Counted from the stretch's first letter, positions 22,050 to 33,519 are shown. The stretch is DNA of 64,000 bases from Vesta saturnalis (GCA_036346205.1 JARFJB010000091.1:3747001-3811000); one strand, 5' to 3'. The notes: a model not told the origin generated them from the sequence alone. Made by a program: numbers and translations.

Positions 22050-22440
22050 ATAGAATTATAAGGAAAAGGAAAAGGCCACGTACTCCATTCCCTCCCGAAG
22101 GGGGAGAGCGGGCTGCTTGAGCTGTCCAAGCTTCTTCAGCCACAATCATGAATTCCCAGCATACATACATAAATTATGTATATATGCATGGTGGGATTAA
22201 AGATTGCATGGTCAGGATGGGATCGGAAGGAACGGAGTTACGGTTCTGAGGTGGAAAATACTACACCAGAATTCGCCTAAGTAGCCGCACATGGTGTGCG
22301 TATAGGCAGTGACCATCCCGTGTGTGGGGAAAACCCCCTGAAAAACCTCATACAGGGTAGACGATAACGGGAATCGAACCCATTACCTCCCGAATGCTAA
22401 GCAGATCGTGTCACCACTACTCTACTAGCTCGGTTCATCG
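22050..22440 (-). repeat. tRNA-derived SINE (family S1), best copy
   Basis: On the minus strand the head begins near GAACCGAGCTAGTAGAG. It has an A-box-like segment (GTAGAGTAGTGG) and a B box (GGGTTCGATTCCC), the internal RNA polymerase III promoter. ATTCGGGAGGTAATGG precedes the B box. The body contains TTTCAGGGGGTTTTCCCC and CCTTCCGATCCCATCC blocks, and the 3' end is a T/C-rich tail near 22055-22080. Copies or fragments occur at 6095-6307 with 7619-7737, and at 18262-18362. Confidence 0.8.
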
Positions 22441-22837
22441 AAATATAAGCTATTATTAGCAAAAACATTATTTTTGTACTAAAGCTGAACTAGTAGCGTT
22501 ACCGTTTTGCTACCTTCTTAACTAAAAGATGTCGGCAAAGATTTCCTTAACCGAATTTTTTAAATTGAAATAGTCCATAGTCGGATAAGGACATATTCGT
22601 GCTAAACAGTGGATGTGGTAAAATTGCGATTCCTTTCATGATTCAAAATCTTGTTCCATTAGCACTTCATTTTTATTTACTAATTAAAAATTTCACGAAT
22701 TTTGAAACTACCCAACTGCTGAATACACAACATTTAAGGATCATGGTTTTATGTCGGAAAGGATCTTAACGTCACCTCAAACAACCATTATTTTTATCCT
22801 GGATTAAGTAGAAAGACCCATTCTAGTCACAATTCTT

Positions 22838-22940
22838 AATTAAAAATTATTATTAATTTTATTAAAAACGTAAATGAAAGTTTACCTCGAGTAGGATTTA
22901 AACCTATGACCTGTACTTTGATAGAGTACCGCACGGCATT
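22838..22940 (-). repeat. Truncated tRNA-like arm of an inverted pair
   Basis: Read on the minus strand it has the anticodon stem-loop GTACT-CTATCAA-AGTAC, a T arm and the 3' acceptor strand TCGAGGT, matching the 3' half of the tRNA-like gene at 22999-23072. The D arm and 5' acceptor strand are not conserved. The flanking AATTATTATTAATTTTATTA blocks are also mirrored on the other side. Confidence 0.7.
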
Positions 22941-22998
22941 TAGAATTTACATCAGTTCTACATACATAAAGGCAAAATTAACATCGATTGGGGTTTGA

Positions 22999-23072
22999 AT
23001 CTCGATAGCGCAGTTGGTTAGCGCGGTACTTTAGCAAAGTACAGGTCGTAAGTTCAAATCCTACTCGAGGTA
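22999..23072 (+). tRNA. tRNA-like gene, anticodon AGC (Ala), probably repeat-associated
   Basis: It folds as a complete cloverleaf. The acceptor is ATCTCGA with TCGAGGT (one G-U pair). U8-A9 is followed by a 4-bp D stem GCGC. The anticodon stem GTACT/AGTAC encloses TTAGCAA, giving anticodon AGC. A 5-nt variable loop precedes a T arm GTAAG-TTCAAAT-CCTAC with one A-C mismatch. Discriminator A at 23072 is followed by a T5 polymerase III terminator. The G3-U70 pair that specifies alanine charging is absent (C-G here). Because a truncated inverted copy lies 60 bp away, I favour a tRNA-derived repeat over a working tRNA-Ala. Confidence 0.5.
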
Positions 23073-23170
23073 AACTTTTTATTTATGTATATAATAAAAT
23101 TAATAATAATTTTTAATTACATATTTACGTTTGAACTTATTCGGTCATAACAAAACTTATAATAACATAA
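23073..23170 (+). repeat. Flank of tRNA-like repeat, second copy at 51366-51440
   Basis: TTTTTAATTACATATTTACGTTTGAACTTATTCGGTCATAACAAAACTTATAATAA recurs with few changes at 51380-51437, away from any tRNA-like sequence. The inner part is mirrored at 22838-22880. Confidence 0.6.
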
Positions 23171-23179
23171 TTCTTAATT

Positions 23180-25615
23180 GTTTCTCGCATTCTAAAATCA
23201 ACCACAATTATTCCATGTTGAGAGTGTGCGCTAGGCAAATTATGCCCTCAAGTCTGCTTTGAGGAATATCCCAAAGGACCACAATGCAATGCCTAATTAA
23301 TAGCACAAACAAACAGGGAAAACTATCGTCCATTAAGTACCTGTTTGCCATTTGTTTGTTTGATGACAACCACAGGTGACTAATTCAGTGCAATAATTCC
23401 GAGCAGTGAAATTAAAAACATTTTGCGCATATATTTATGGGACAACTTAGTAAAAGAAATTGCTTGTCGATGAATTTAGCATGTTAATTGACAGCATTTA
23501 AAGTATTAATTTACAGATACGTAAAGTATTAAATTTAGATTTCAATTGCTTTGAATGAGCATACCGCCCAGATAAAAGTAATTTGTTTCGGTTGTTGAAA
23601 TTTAGGTATTCTTATGGCTATGAGGTTGTCCATCCGATCCCAAACCATTTTATGTTTAATAAGATCACACGATAGTTTAAAGAAAAATAATTTGAATAAT
23701 ATTTTCAAGATGCGCTTGTGTCGTCCGTCCGTCCGTCCATTACTGTGAGGGACCAAATTAAAAAAATTACTTCTGTAGCCGAAGATCAGCGATCTTAGTT
23801 CTGTCAGTCACCTTTCAGTTTAAAAGTTTCAGCACACGGCGTTCTGCTTGCTTAATGGTTATTTCCCAGTGCTAGTTTACGGCAGACAGAATTGTCGTTC
23901 GCACGCTACGTAGATTTTAATACTTGTCTAAAATTATCTAAAAACGTTATATAACCACACATCCTAAAACCATGTGTAGGAGTCATGCTAAATCAAAACA
24001 GAACTCTTACGTACCAATATTGAAATTTTGATTCGATTTCACTATGTACATTATAAACATTAGCAATAGTTTTATGCACTTGGTGTCTTTTGATTTTGTA
24101 CTAAATATCATAAGGACTTATAGGATATAGTAAGATATAAGATATAGTAGTCCAATTAAAGCAATTCAAATTGTTATAAATAACTATGCACGACCTAAAT
24201 GTACTTAGCATATATTTATTTATAAACATTCACTACAGGTGCTTCAAAATAAAGATAAAGTACCGTGAAATATAATTTTATTTTATCTTACAGAAATTAC
24301 ACTTACGGTTACGATACTATAATGTTTGTTTTTTAAAGTGAGCTTTTACAGTTATTTATCAATTATTTATATTGAGTAGGTACCTACTGGTTCTTTTTGT
24401 TTTGGATTTATGTAGACTTGTACAAATAAAGATCAAGACAACGTATAAAATATAGCATAAGAATATATTATGGATGTTTTCGTTTAAGATACAATCTTTT
24501 GATAAATCGTTGCGAAAGGTTCACAATTCATGAATTTTCCTTCTCGTTATGTATCTATAACGACCTTGACAGCAAACATTGTTATCAACAATGTTACATG
24601 TCTTCTATTATAATCCTAAATTGAAATAATTTTAGAGCGGCATAAATTAATGTTGATAATAGTAACTAAATGTCTAAAAAATGAGGTTTTTAGGTAGTTC
24701 AGTCCATCAAATGTGTATTTTCAATAATGTTAAACTTTCTATTGTTTCCATAATTCACGTCCAAACATAATTACTCGTTCGAACTGACTGAAACAAACGG
24801 TAGCGTTTCTCGTTAACAACTTTCTCTGTTAATCACAGTTTATTGATTAAACTCAGGCTTTGAACTGTTCAGTGTTTATCGCTTTATTTTGGGTTTCAAC
24901 TTGATATGCAAGATCAATTTTACAATTAAACTGTCAAACCTTTAACTATAGCATTGTTTCTTAACAAATAAAATTTCAGCTATGAACAAATAATATCCGA
25001 AATTTTATCGCTGAAACCTGTAACAGTATTTTATTTTTAGAATACATTTATTTCAGATTATTCCAGATAAAATATTGACAACCCTGTTGGTTTAAATATG
25101 GTGAAGAAGTTTTTGAGTTTGATTTTTCAATTGAAACCCTTTGGTTTATGTTTAGTAATTGTGAAAGATGGTCTAAAGGAAAATAGGATGATGTATGTGT
25201 TCATGGGCTCATATGGAATAATAGATAAAAATAGAAAAATTGGAACTTGGACGTACCGCATAGAGGGCGCCATCTGTCGGAAGTTTCATGTAATTAAAAC
25301 GCCGAAATTTTTTGACCCTACCTCGTATACAAGGTTTAGCAAAAAAGTATTAATTCATAGAACTTACCGCTCAAACCAGGTATACTTCTTAAACGTTGCT
25401 AAAGTGAAAACTAAGGCCAAACTCTAATTTTTTTACTGTAACAACTTGAATCTCTGTTACCTACTGTTTTTATTTTGGACTAATATATGTTGGGTTTGCA
25501 GAGTTATTTTAAGATGAGGAATCTCTGATCTTAATTTGTATACGCAACCTGTAATGTAAGTTTAAAAGCAAACCATTTCTATTTTTGGCAGAAACAATTT
25601 ATTCTTTGGCTACCC
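23180..25615. other. No gene seen
   Basis: AT-rich. A short (GTCC)n run lies near 23727-23740. The open frames at 23535-23756 and 25098-25427 have no recognisable domain and no splice or promoter context. Confidence 0.55.
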
Positions 25616-25616
25616 T

Positions 25617-25685
<69 letters not shown>
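25617..25685. repeat. (TA)n microsatellite
   Basis: Pure TA run directly abutting the left end of the mariner element at 25686. Confidence 0.97.
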
Positions 25686-25687
<2 letters not shown>

Positions 25688-27797
25688 GGGTGTCTAGAAT
25701 CTACTCACGTTCTATGGCTATCTTTGTTATAAGACATACAGAGTCGGTTAAATTAGCAAAGTTTGGCAGAATTGCATGATAATTCAAATACCGATAAGAA
25801 AATTCAACATTGTTGTCAACTTTCTAAGAAATCTGAAAATAACTAAAAATCGTCCAAATTTTCAATCGGCTATATCTTTTTTAATACTCAAAATACGAAA
25901 AAGTTTTGATAGCTATTTTTACGCAAAATGGGAAAATGCGAATAAAAAATATTTTTAGTAATTATTTTTCGAGCTATAACCCAAACACACATTTTTTAAA
26001 TGGTAACTATAGATGGCTAGGGACTCATTCGATGGCTTACTTTTTTTTGATTTCAAAAATGTATAGCTTTGTATGTTTAATATTATTACTTAACTTACAA
26101 TTTTCAAAAAAAAAAGGTAATTATAATATTTATTAAACAAATTAAAGTGTGCCGTGAATATTTAAATAACAAAATAAGCTCATATTCTACTACTAAATTT
26201 GTGGAAACAACAAAAAATAATGTACTAAGTATATTATCAAAATAAAAAAGTTCTAAATAAATTTAACTTACAACGAAGAGTAACAGCAAAAAATATAAAC
26301 AGATAGCACAATCATAGAAGTGCTTCAAAATGTCCTCCATTATTTTGAACACACATTTGACATCGTTTTAAAATTTCGTTTTGAACGTTTAATAAATTTT
26401 GGGTTCTAATTTGTTGCATAGCAACACGAATTTTATTTACTAAATCGTCTAGATTACCAGGTTTTACTCGGTATACTTTGTCTTTAATTGCACCCCACAA
26501 GAAAAAATCCAGGGGGGTTAAGTCTGGAGATCGCGGCGGCCAAGCTATTGAACCTGTATTTCTTATCCAATTATTAAAACGTTCCTGTAAATAGTTACAC
26601 ACAAGTAATCCATTGTGTGCTGGTGCCCCGTCGTGTTGAAAATAATTCAAATTTTGAATTACGTTCAAACGTCCAAAATTTCTTCAAGTTGGTTTCGTAA
26701 AAAAGTATTCATAAAAAAACGGCCCAATGATTTTGGTACCAATAATACCGCACCAAACGTTTACTGAAAAAGCATATTGATCTCTCCTCTCAACAGTAAT
26801 ATGAGGATTTTCTTGGGACCATTGGATATGATCTTTCTATTGAAGATGCCGTTGTTTGCTTCATCGGTAAAAAGAATGGTTTTCGAGAATTGATTGTTTG
26901 CTCGACTTTCATTAATCAACCATGTAGCAAAACGTAATCTTTTCTGATAATCTTCAACATATAATGTACTCCCTATATGAAAATAATATTGCTTAAAGTT
27001 ATTTTGTTTCAAAATAACGTGGGCTTCATCTTTGGAAGTGTTGCACTCGTTCTCAATTTCACGAAGAGATGTAGTAGGTTCAAATTCGACGTAAGCAAAA
27101 ACACATTTTTCTGTTTCGGTGTTAACATTAATTTTTAAATTTTGAGGTTTAGTAAAAGCCCCATATTTTTTTAAAATCTATTCGAGTTTGGCAAATAATC
27201 TCACATCGGGTTGTCTTCTTTCCACATAAGATTGAAGATATAATTCCGAGGCAGCATTAGCATCTCTGTTAGACACGTAATAGCAAAAAATCATATCATT
27301 TCTTTCTTCAGTGGAATAAGCCATTAATAAATTAATATTCACTATTTAAGTACGAACTACAACTGGTTACAACAAATAATTCAATACCTATTATTTGACA
27401 GTGAATCAATGAAGAGTTCTGTTTTTAATTGTCACAGCACACCACGGCAAACATTGAATTTGTTTAGTAAATACTATAATTACAATTTTTTAAAAATTGT
27501 GAGTTAACTAATAATACTAAACATACAAAGCTATACATTTTTGAAATCAGAAAAAATAAGCCATCGACCAAAAGTCTGTCTTGTTTGTACTTTGAATATT
27601 AAAAAAGATATGGCCGATTGAAAATTTGGACGTTGTTTAGTTATTTTCAGATATCTTAGAAAGTTGGCAACAATGTTGAATTTTCTTATCCGTATTTGAA
27701 TTATCATGTAATTCTGCCTAACTTTTCTAATTTAACCGACTCTGTACCTCTTATAATAACAAAGATAGCCACAAAACGTGTGTAGATTCTAGACAAC

Positions 27798-27800
<3 letters not shown>
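25686..27800 (-). mobile_element. Mariner-family element with long TIRs, inserted in a TA microsatellite
   Basis: The left end CCGGGTGTCTAGAATCTAC and right end CAGGTTGTCTAGAATCTAC (read inward) are inverted copies. Similarity extends inward about 330 bp on the right and about 450 bp on the left, where the left arm holds roughly 130 bp lacking on the right. Shared inner blocks include TTTCAATCGGC(T/C)ATATC and ATGTATAGCTTTGTATG. Both ends touch (TA)n tracts, consistent with TA targeting. It carries one minus-strand transposase. Confidence 0.87.
26312..27326 (-). pseudogene. Mariner-type transposase (D2-D3 spacing 40), disrupted
   Basis: The start MAYSTEERNDMIFCYYVSN matches the N-terminal HTH of the rosa-like group. 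It is followed by RRQPDVRLF, then an in-frame TAG after FAKLE. The second HTH (TSLREIENECNTSKDEAHVIL) and linker follow. D1 is in ILFTDEANN near 26866. A frameshift lies near 26760. D2 is in QHDGAPAH near 26636 and D3 in WPPRSPDLTPLDFFLWG near 26510; I count 40 residues between D2 and D3. The C-terminus NNGGHFEALL is intact. Catalytic residues are retained despite at least one stop and one frameshift. Confidence 0.87.

Positions 27801-27853
<53 letters not shown>
27801..27853. repeat. (TA)n microsatellite between two elements
   Basis: TA run separating the mariner at 25686-27800 from the inverted-repeat element at 27854. Confidence 0.97.
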
Positions 27854-27854
<1 letters not shown>

Positions 27855-28206
27855 TGAATTAATATTTTCAAGTGTTACGAGGGGATATCTCGAAAACTAT
27901 TTGATTATTAAAAATGGAATTTTAGGATATTAACATTCTACAAAGGAACATTTTCAAGGTAGTAATTTCATCAAAATAAATTCGCCAGATTCTTTACCTA
28001 TTATTCCATATGAACCCAACACATATATAATCCTATTTCCTTTAGACCGTCTTAATTAAAATTTTATGAGGGGTGGAGGTGACATTAACATTTCAAATGG
28101 AATGATATAATTTTTTTGGCAAAATTGATACCGTAGATTCAGTTATGTATAACTACAAAAAAATCATCAAATTTATTCCATTAGTTTTTACATTAAAACA
28201 AATTAA

Positions 28207-30626
28207 CACGTCGACTGCCACAGAGGTTCTATGGGACCAGCTTAAATGACCCCTCTCGGGTTGTGCTGGTCCTATGGGACCAACAAGCAGTTGGGGACCA
28301 ACACGACCTCAAGAAAGATTTATATTTATATGGTTTTTAAAATATTGTTTTTTGAGGTGTGTGGTCCCCTAATTAATTAAAACAACTATAAAAAGACAGA
28401 AATGTTATTTAAACCAAACAAAACATTATAAAATAAATGCTAATTCGTAAAACTTATTAAACTAATAAATTTAACCCAATTATTCACAGTGTTTTCATTA
28501 TAGTACGATAAGGACAAATACGGTCTTTGAAACCATCACAGTAAGTGTCAACTTTCAATGTGCGATTAGTGGCATATTTTCTGCCATGAGGTTCATTGTT
28601 TTTCTTATAGCAATTTTTGCAAAACCTCCTTACTTTATGCTTGTTTTCTCCTTCTTTCTTTTTCAAACTGTGAATTCGTCTTTTTTTTTGGCTGTGGTTC
28701 ATTTGTTCCTTCGACGGTATTTGCAAGATGTCTTATTACCTTTTTTTTGAAAGCTGTAATATTGATATTATAGAAGTTATAAGTTCAAATGCAATTTTGC
28801 TGTACCATTTTACAGACCTACGAAGTGGATTCGAAAATGAACCCATTTGGTTGGACAGATCCACGGAGTTTTTACCACGGTTGTAGTCTATTATGACGTT
28901 AGGTACCTGTTTAGCTTTCCCATTTCTAGTTCTTTCTATCATTTCAGCGTCATGCTTGGTGGACAACATTAGTATATCTCTTTGGTCTTTCCACGTCAGT
29001 ATAGTTATGCCTTCTTGACTCTCCATAACTGAAACCTCTCCTATTTTAAGTTTCTGGTTTAAAAGTTTTTCGGTAAACCTTTGCGATTTTTGCGTATTGT
29101 TACAACGACGTGGGTATTAGAATTAAGGATTTTCTTTGCTAGTGGCAAACTGTATACCAGTTGTCCGTTACTAGAGTGCGGCCGGATGCAACAACATTCT
29201 GAGTCAGAAATGTTACAATTTTCTCTGAAGTTACACGTTCTCTGTTTTCAGCACTTGCGTATATTTTAATATTATGTGTAGCCCATGCCATGACGTAAAA
29301 AGTTTTATACTATACTTGCGTTTTTTTAACTTTATATATTGTTTTGTTGATAGTCTGCCTCTAAATGGCAACATAGTTTCGTCGACACAAACGTATTCTT
29401 CGGGAGTGTATAAGTCTTTATAATTTTTTAACAGTTTATCTACCAGTGGTTGAATTTTAAATAGTTTGTCTCGTGCTACAGCTTCATTATTGTCTGCAAA
29501 ATGTATGGAATTTTCAAATCGATTAGGACTCATGGAACGAGGAAAATTTATGTTCAATAGGGAGTCAGTTGACCAATAGTCGGCCAATGTGGGAATTTTG
29601 ACTATTCCATTCCTTGCCACAAGGCTCAAAATATGCTTAATTTCGGATTTAGTTGTAGGCACCCAGCCGTGGTAGCGCGAAGTAACGCTAGCATCCGTTT
29701 CAAGAAATACGCAGCTCGCATAATGATTTGTTTGATCTAGAATATGTGAAATAATTACATCATCTACAATGGCCTTATGGATTTCCCATTGCCTTTCATT
29801 TACCAGCAGTACCGCAACCTCTGGTTTTATTCCAGAAGGCTCATTGAATGGTGGAATTGTTTTGTGATTTCCTGCTATTGGACCTCATCTCTCTAAATCG
29901 TCTAAAGTAGTAGGTACTGGTGTATCTGAGTCGTCTGAATATTCAGGTTCGCGGGAGGTTGAAGCTACATTTAGACTAGGTTCGGTAATTTTATTTGCAT
30001 TTGCATCATTTGTGGATAGGTTTTTTAACCTTGTTTACGTTTTCTTGTACTCGCTGGCACTATCAGAAGCTTTAAAAGGCTCTATAAAACATTCGTTTGA
30101 ATCTGAGTCATCCAAACGCTCTGCAAGTTCTAATTGTATCAGTGTAAGCGGTTTTCTAGACATCTAAAAGTATACCAGCTTTTTGTACAAAACAATAATA
30201 TAATAAAAAGTTGTATCTTACCCTACCCCTACGTACAACAATCTCAATATAATAATTATAAATACAAGATAGATACAAACTAATATCAGCGCTTGCAAAC
30301 ACAAACGAACTATAATGACAACAGACCACCAATCAACAAAAACAAACTAATAACATCAAATATCGTTTGGAAACAATAACTTATCCCCTCTATGTTCAAA
30401 ATACACCAGCCGTACAAACCAAGGTCAAGGGACCAGCGGCGTGGCAGAAAAATATAATTAAAATTTGCAGTTCTGAGGCCGCTCTGGTCCCATGGGACCA
30501 AAAAAGGCAAAAAACAAGTTTTTTTTTAATTTTAAGCATAAAGAACGTTAATTATCTGTCTAATCAACATATATTTGCACATGGCCTGACAAGGACCAAT
30601 AATAAATTGTATTGGCAGTCAACGTG
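28207..30626 (-). mobile_element. piggyBac-family transposon
   Basis: It is flanked by TTAA on both sides (28203-28206 and 30627-30630), the hallmark target of piggyBac. The terminal inverted repeats CACGTCGACTGCCA and CACGTTGACTGCCA match at 13 of 14 positions. Just inside lie palindromes GGTCCTATGGGACC (28268-28281) and GGTCCCATGGGACC (30486-30499), plus a variant at 28225-28238. The single minus-strand transposase fills most of the element. Confidence 0.92.
28484..30163 (-). pseudogene. piggyBac transposase, frameshifted
   Basis: The minus-strand start MSRKPLTLIQLE at 30163 is followed by an acidic N-terminal region with several stops. The catalytic core is clear: DYWSTDSLLNINFPRSMSPNRF near 29580, D1 in VCVDETMLPFRGR near 29370, D2 in TDNWYT near 29160, the TIRKNRKGLPKN block near 29080, then WKDQRDILMLST and D3 in the DYNRGKNSVDLSNQM segment near 28870. 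The C-terminal segment 28484-28726 contains paired cysteines (CKNCYKK, YCDGFKDRICPY) like the piggyBac cysteine-rich domain. Frame changes occur near 29660, 29230, 29030 and 28730. All three catalytic aspartates are readable, so decay is moderate. Confidence 0.9.
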
Positions 30627-31064
30627 TTAACCAAATAAACCACTATTTAGAGTTTTCACCTTCTGTCCTTCAAAACTTGTTCAAAATGTCTTATAAACAT
30701 GTTGTCATGGAAACGACGACACGTTTCCATTTGTTGAATGTATGAGCCTACATTGATTAAAAATGCCGTATTAGCTTCTACTGCGTTTCATTTTAATTAT
30801 TATACAAACCATTCAAACAAAATTGATAATTTTTTGTAGTAATTCATAACTTAGTCCAAGGTATCAATTTTTGGAAAAAAATTACATCATTCCATTTGTA
30901 ATGCTAATGACACCCCCATGACCGTACGAAATTCTGTTTCATTCAATTTTAATTAAGACATCAAATTACGTCTCCCTTGTAGCATGTTAATATTCTAAAA
31001 TTCCATTTTAAATAGTCAAACGGTTTTCGAGATACCCTCTTGTAACACTTTAAAATATTCACAC

Positions 31065-31066
<2 letters not shown>

Positions 31067-31141
<75 letters not shown>
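31067..31141. repeat. (TA)n microsatellite
   Basis: Pure TA run following the right end of the MITE-like element. Confidence 0.97.
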
Positions 31142-31145
<4 letters not shown>

Positions 31146-31417
31146 ATTTAACATTTAACATTTTGTGAATTTCTACTCGCCAATTCGGCCTACAGAAAAT
31201 ATTTTGGTGTCAATGGAAAGAGAAAGTTATTGTGCATCGAATGATATCAAGCATTAAATTATTTTCATCGATTTTTATTGAAAAATTCTAATTTAAAATT
31301 TTTATGTTTTTAACTATGAGCTGCCATGATTTATGTTTTTAAATGTGAGTTGCAAAGATTTTTAAACCAATTAACAATTGTACATTTTGAGCTAGGTTAC
31401 TAGTTTTTATTTACAAA

Positions 31418-32530
31418 ATGAATAATTACTCAAATGTAGAGAGAGTTTTTATGGTTAAAACATATTATAGTAGCGTTAGTTTGCGAAAAGTGAGAGAGTT
31501 GTTTTCTGTTAAATTTAGTAACAGCCCAATACCGTCTAAATCCACAATACGAAACTATGCGTGAAAATTTGGACAAACTGCTAATATTTCAGCAGAATCA
31601 GAAGCTAGAAGTGGTTAGTGTTTATTATTTTTAGCATTGTTTTCTGAAAAATTTAAATAGTACGATGGTAATACAGGTAATCGAAGGAATGTTGAGGCGG
31701 GTGGCACTGAATTGGAAGAACGTGTTTTGGATATGATAAATATCCACCCTATATACAGCTTAAGGGAAAATAGCCGTGAATTAAATGCGTCAAAGTCGGC
31801 GGTACATCAGATACTACAAAAGCACCGATATCATCCATACAAACCCCAATGTCAACAGGAGGTATTTCAAGCAGATGAGGAAAGTTGAGTTATATTTTGC
31901 GAAGAGATGCAAGAGCGTGCGAATCAGGATCATGGCTTTATATCGTCAATTTGTTTTACGGACGAATGCACTTTTACGTTAAACAATTAACCTAACGTGC
32001 AAAACACTCGATACTGGGCTCAAGAAAACCCAAGGATCAATTTATCTACAAGAACCCAATACCCTCAAAAAATTAATACTTGGGCTGAAATTTTTAATAA
32101 TAAAATTATCGACCCATTTGACATTAATGGAAATTTAGAACTTTTAGTGAATAAGGTAAGTCCTGCTTAGGAGGAAGTTGCAAGAGAAAATCAGGAGATC
32201 TTGTTTCAACACGACGGCTGCCCGGCGCATTACGGTATAGATGACTGAAATCATTTAATGATACATTTCCAAATCGTTGGATTGGCAGAAGTGGTACCAT
32301 AAACTGGCCAGCCAGATCTCCTCATTTAGCACCTTGCGACTTTTTTCTGTGGAGCCACCTTAAAAGTAAGATTTATAAAAAACGCCACCCAAGTATTAAT
32401 TCTTTAAGGGAAGCAATCGTTGAAGAGTGTGGGTTAATAAACGAAAGGCAGTTGTTTAATGTTCGAAATTCGTTTTATAACAGGCTTGGATATTGCTATG
32501 GCAGAATGGAGGGTTATTTGAATACATGTT
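31418..32530 (+). pseudogene. Mariner-family transposase, degenerate, with probable short intron
   Basis: The start MNNYSNVERVFMVKTYYSS is followed by an HTH with a TGA stop after RNYA. Removing 31614-31676 joins ARSG to NRRNVEAGGTELEERVL in frame. The second HTH (RELNASKSAVHQILQKHRYHPYK) follows. D1 is in FTDECTF near 31965. D2 is in FQHDGCPAHYG near 32215. The D3 region is frameshifted and its aspartate is not recognisable, although KVRFIKNATQ and the shifted CYGRMEGYL tail can be followed to about 32525. It is closely related to the transposase at 6520-7405. Many stops make it inactive. Confidence 0.75.
31614..31676 (+). other. Probable 63-bp intron in mariner-family transposase
   Basis: GTTAGT at the left and ATACAG at the right border a stretch with in-frame stops. 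Removing it regenerates a phase-1 glycine codon and a continuous frame. The size is typical of short insect introns. This is the second transposase in the window with a frame-restoring GT-AG interval. Confidence 0.6.
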
Positions 32531-33094
32531 ATAAAACTTTGATTTTAGCCCACCCCTCTTATAATATTTATTAGCCATTCCTTCATAGTGTGTGTAATAA
32601 AATTAGAATTTTTCAATAAAAATCGATGAAAATAATTTAACTTTTGATGGCATTCGTTTGAAAGAAAATTTTATGTTAACGTTTACAAAGCTATTGCTAT
32701 TGAAACATTTGAGGTTAGTAAAATTTGCTTTTAAATGCACTAGGTATTTTTAACTATTGTAAAGCGTGATTGCAAAATCTATAAATTTCTGAGCACCAGG
32801 CTTTTTTGAAACATTCTGTGTACAGCACTGTTTTTTAGCATTCTATATTTGAAACAATAAATATATACGCTCAAAACTCTGATACTAATTAGTTCAATAA
32901 CTTTGGAATTTCAGAATTATTTGGCTCTAATGTGTTTAAGAATTATAATTTATTTATTTCACCACCATATGTACTACATTTTCGAAAATTGTATGGGTTT
33001 CGGACCTATGTTTACAGGATCTTTCTTGTATGACGAGGAATCACTCACTGCAATATGGCCGTGCAATTTTCGAACACATTGTATATGTATATAT

Positions 33095-33480
33095 TTAAAT
33101 TACTTAGCTTTTGTGGGTTTTTAATGGTGTATTTTTGTGTTTATATTTTACACAAATCTATACGTTCCGATAACATTACAGTTATCGTCCTCAGTAGTGC
33201 TTTAAAATGTTTAAAATGTTAGAATAAATTTATGAAATACGAAAAATATGAAAACACAAAAATGGGCCTGCTGTTAATATAACAATTTCATAAGCGTATT
33301 AACCTAGTATGTTGGAGTTTTCATATTTTTTGTATTTCATAAATTTATAATAATATCTTAAACAATTCTTAAGGCACTACTGAGAACGACAACTGTAATT
33401 GTTATCAACACGTATAGATTTGTGTAAAATATAGATAAACCATTAAAAACCCAAAAAAGCTAAGTATTCTAATTATGTGT
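33095..33480. repeat. Fold-back repeat with hammerhead-like motifs in both arms
   Basis: The arm at about 33095-33265 mirrors 33295-33480; both contain ACTTAGCTTTT, GGGTTTTTAATGGT and TTTACACAAATCTATACG blocks. The left arm on the minus strand shows CTGAGGA (33194 to 33188), a 7-bp stem CGATAAC/GTTATCG and then GGAACGT. The right arm on the plus strand shows the decayed version CTGAGAA (33380-33386) with a weaker stem. Related arms are at 8960-9270, 60265-60500 and 61140-61440. Confidence 0.68.
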
Positions 33481-33516
33481 AATAATGGTGGTGAAAGTTT
33501 ACATTTTCATACCTTA

Positions 33517-33519
<3 letters not shown>

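Larger units (their letters stand above)
27854..31070. mobile_element. Long-TIR MITE-like element split by a piggyBac insertion
   Basis: The left arm (27854-28202) and the right arm (30631-31070, reversed) are inverted copies. Both carry AATATTTT(C/A)AAGTGTTAC at the outer end, then TTTAAAATGGAATTTTA-like and AAATGGAATGAT(A/G)TAATTTTTTT blocks. Without the piggyBac element the total is about 790 bp with no coding capacity. Each end abuts a TA microsatellite. The structure suggests a non-autonomous TA-targeting element; no matching autonomous partner is present here. Confidence 0.7.
31142..32870 (+). mobile_element. Mariner-family relic
   Basis: It contains a degenerate plus-strand transposase (31418-32530). 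Inner inverted repeats are visible as TTAAATTATTTTCATCGATT near 31256 and its mirror near 32605-32640, with weaker similarity continuing outward for tens of bases. The outermost ends could not be matched, so the boundaries are approximate. Confidence 0.6.

Noticed and set aside
22999..23072. Functional tRNA-Ala gene
   Set aside because: Kept only as tRNA-like: the alanine G3-U70 identity pair is missing and a truncated inverted copy sits alongside.
25098..25427. 109-codon frame
   Set aside because: No motif or context; it could be an old transposon piece but I could not match it to any family.
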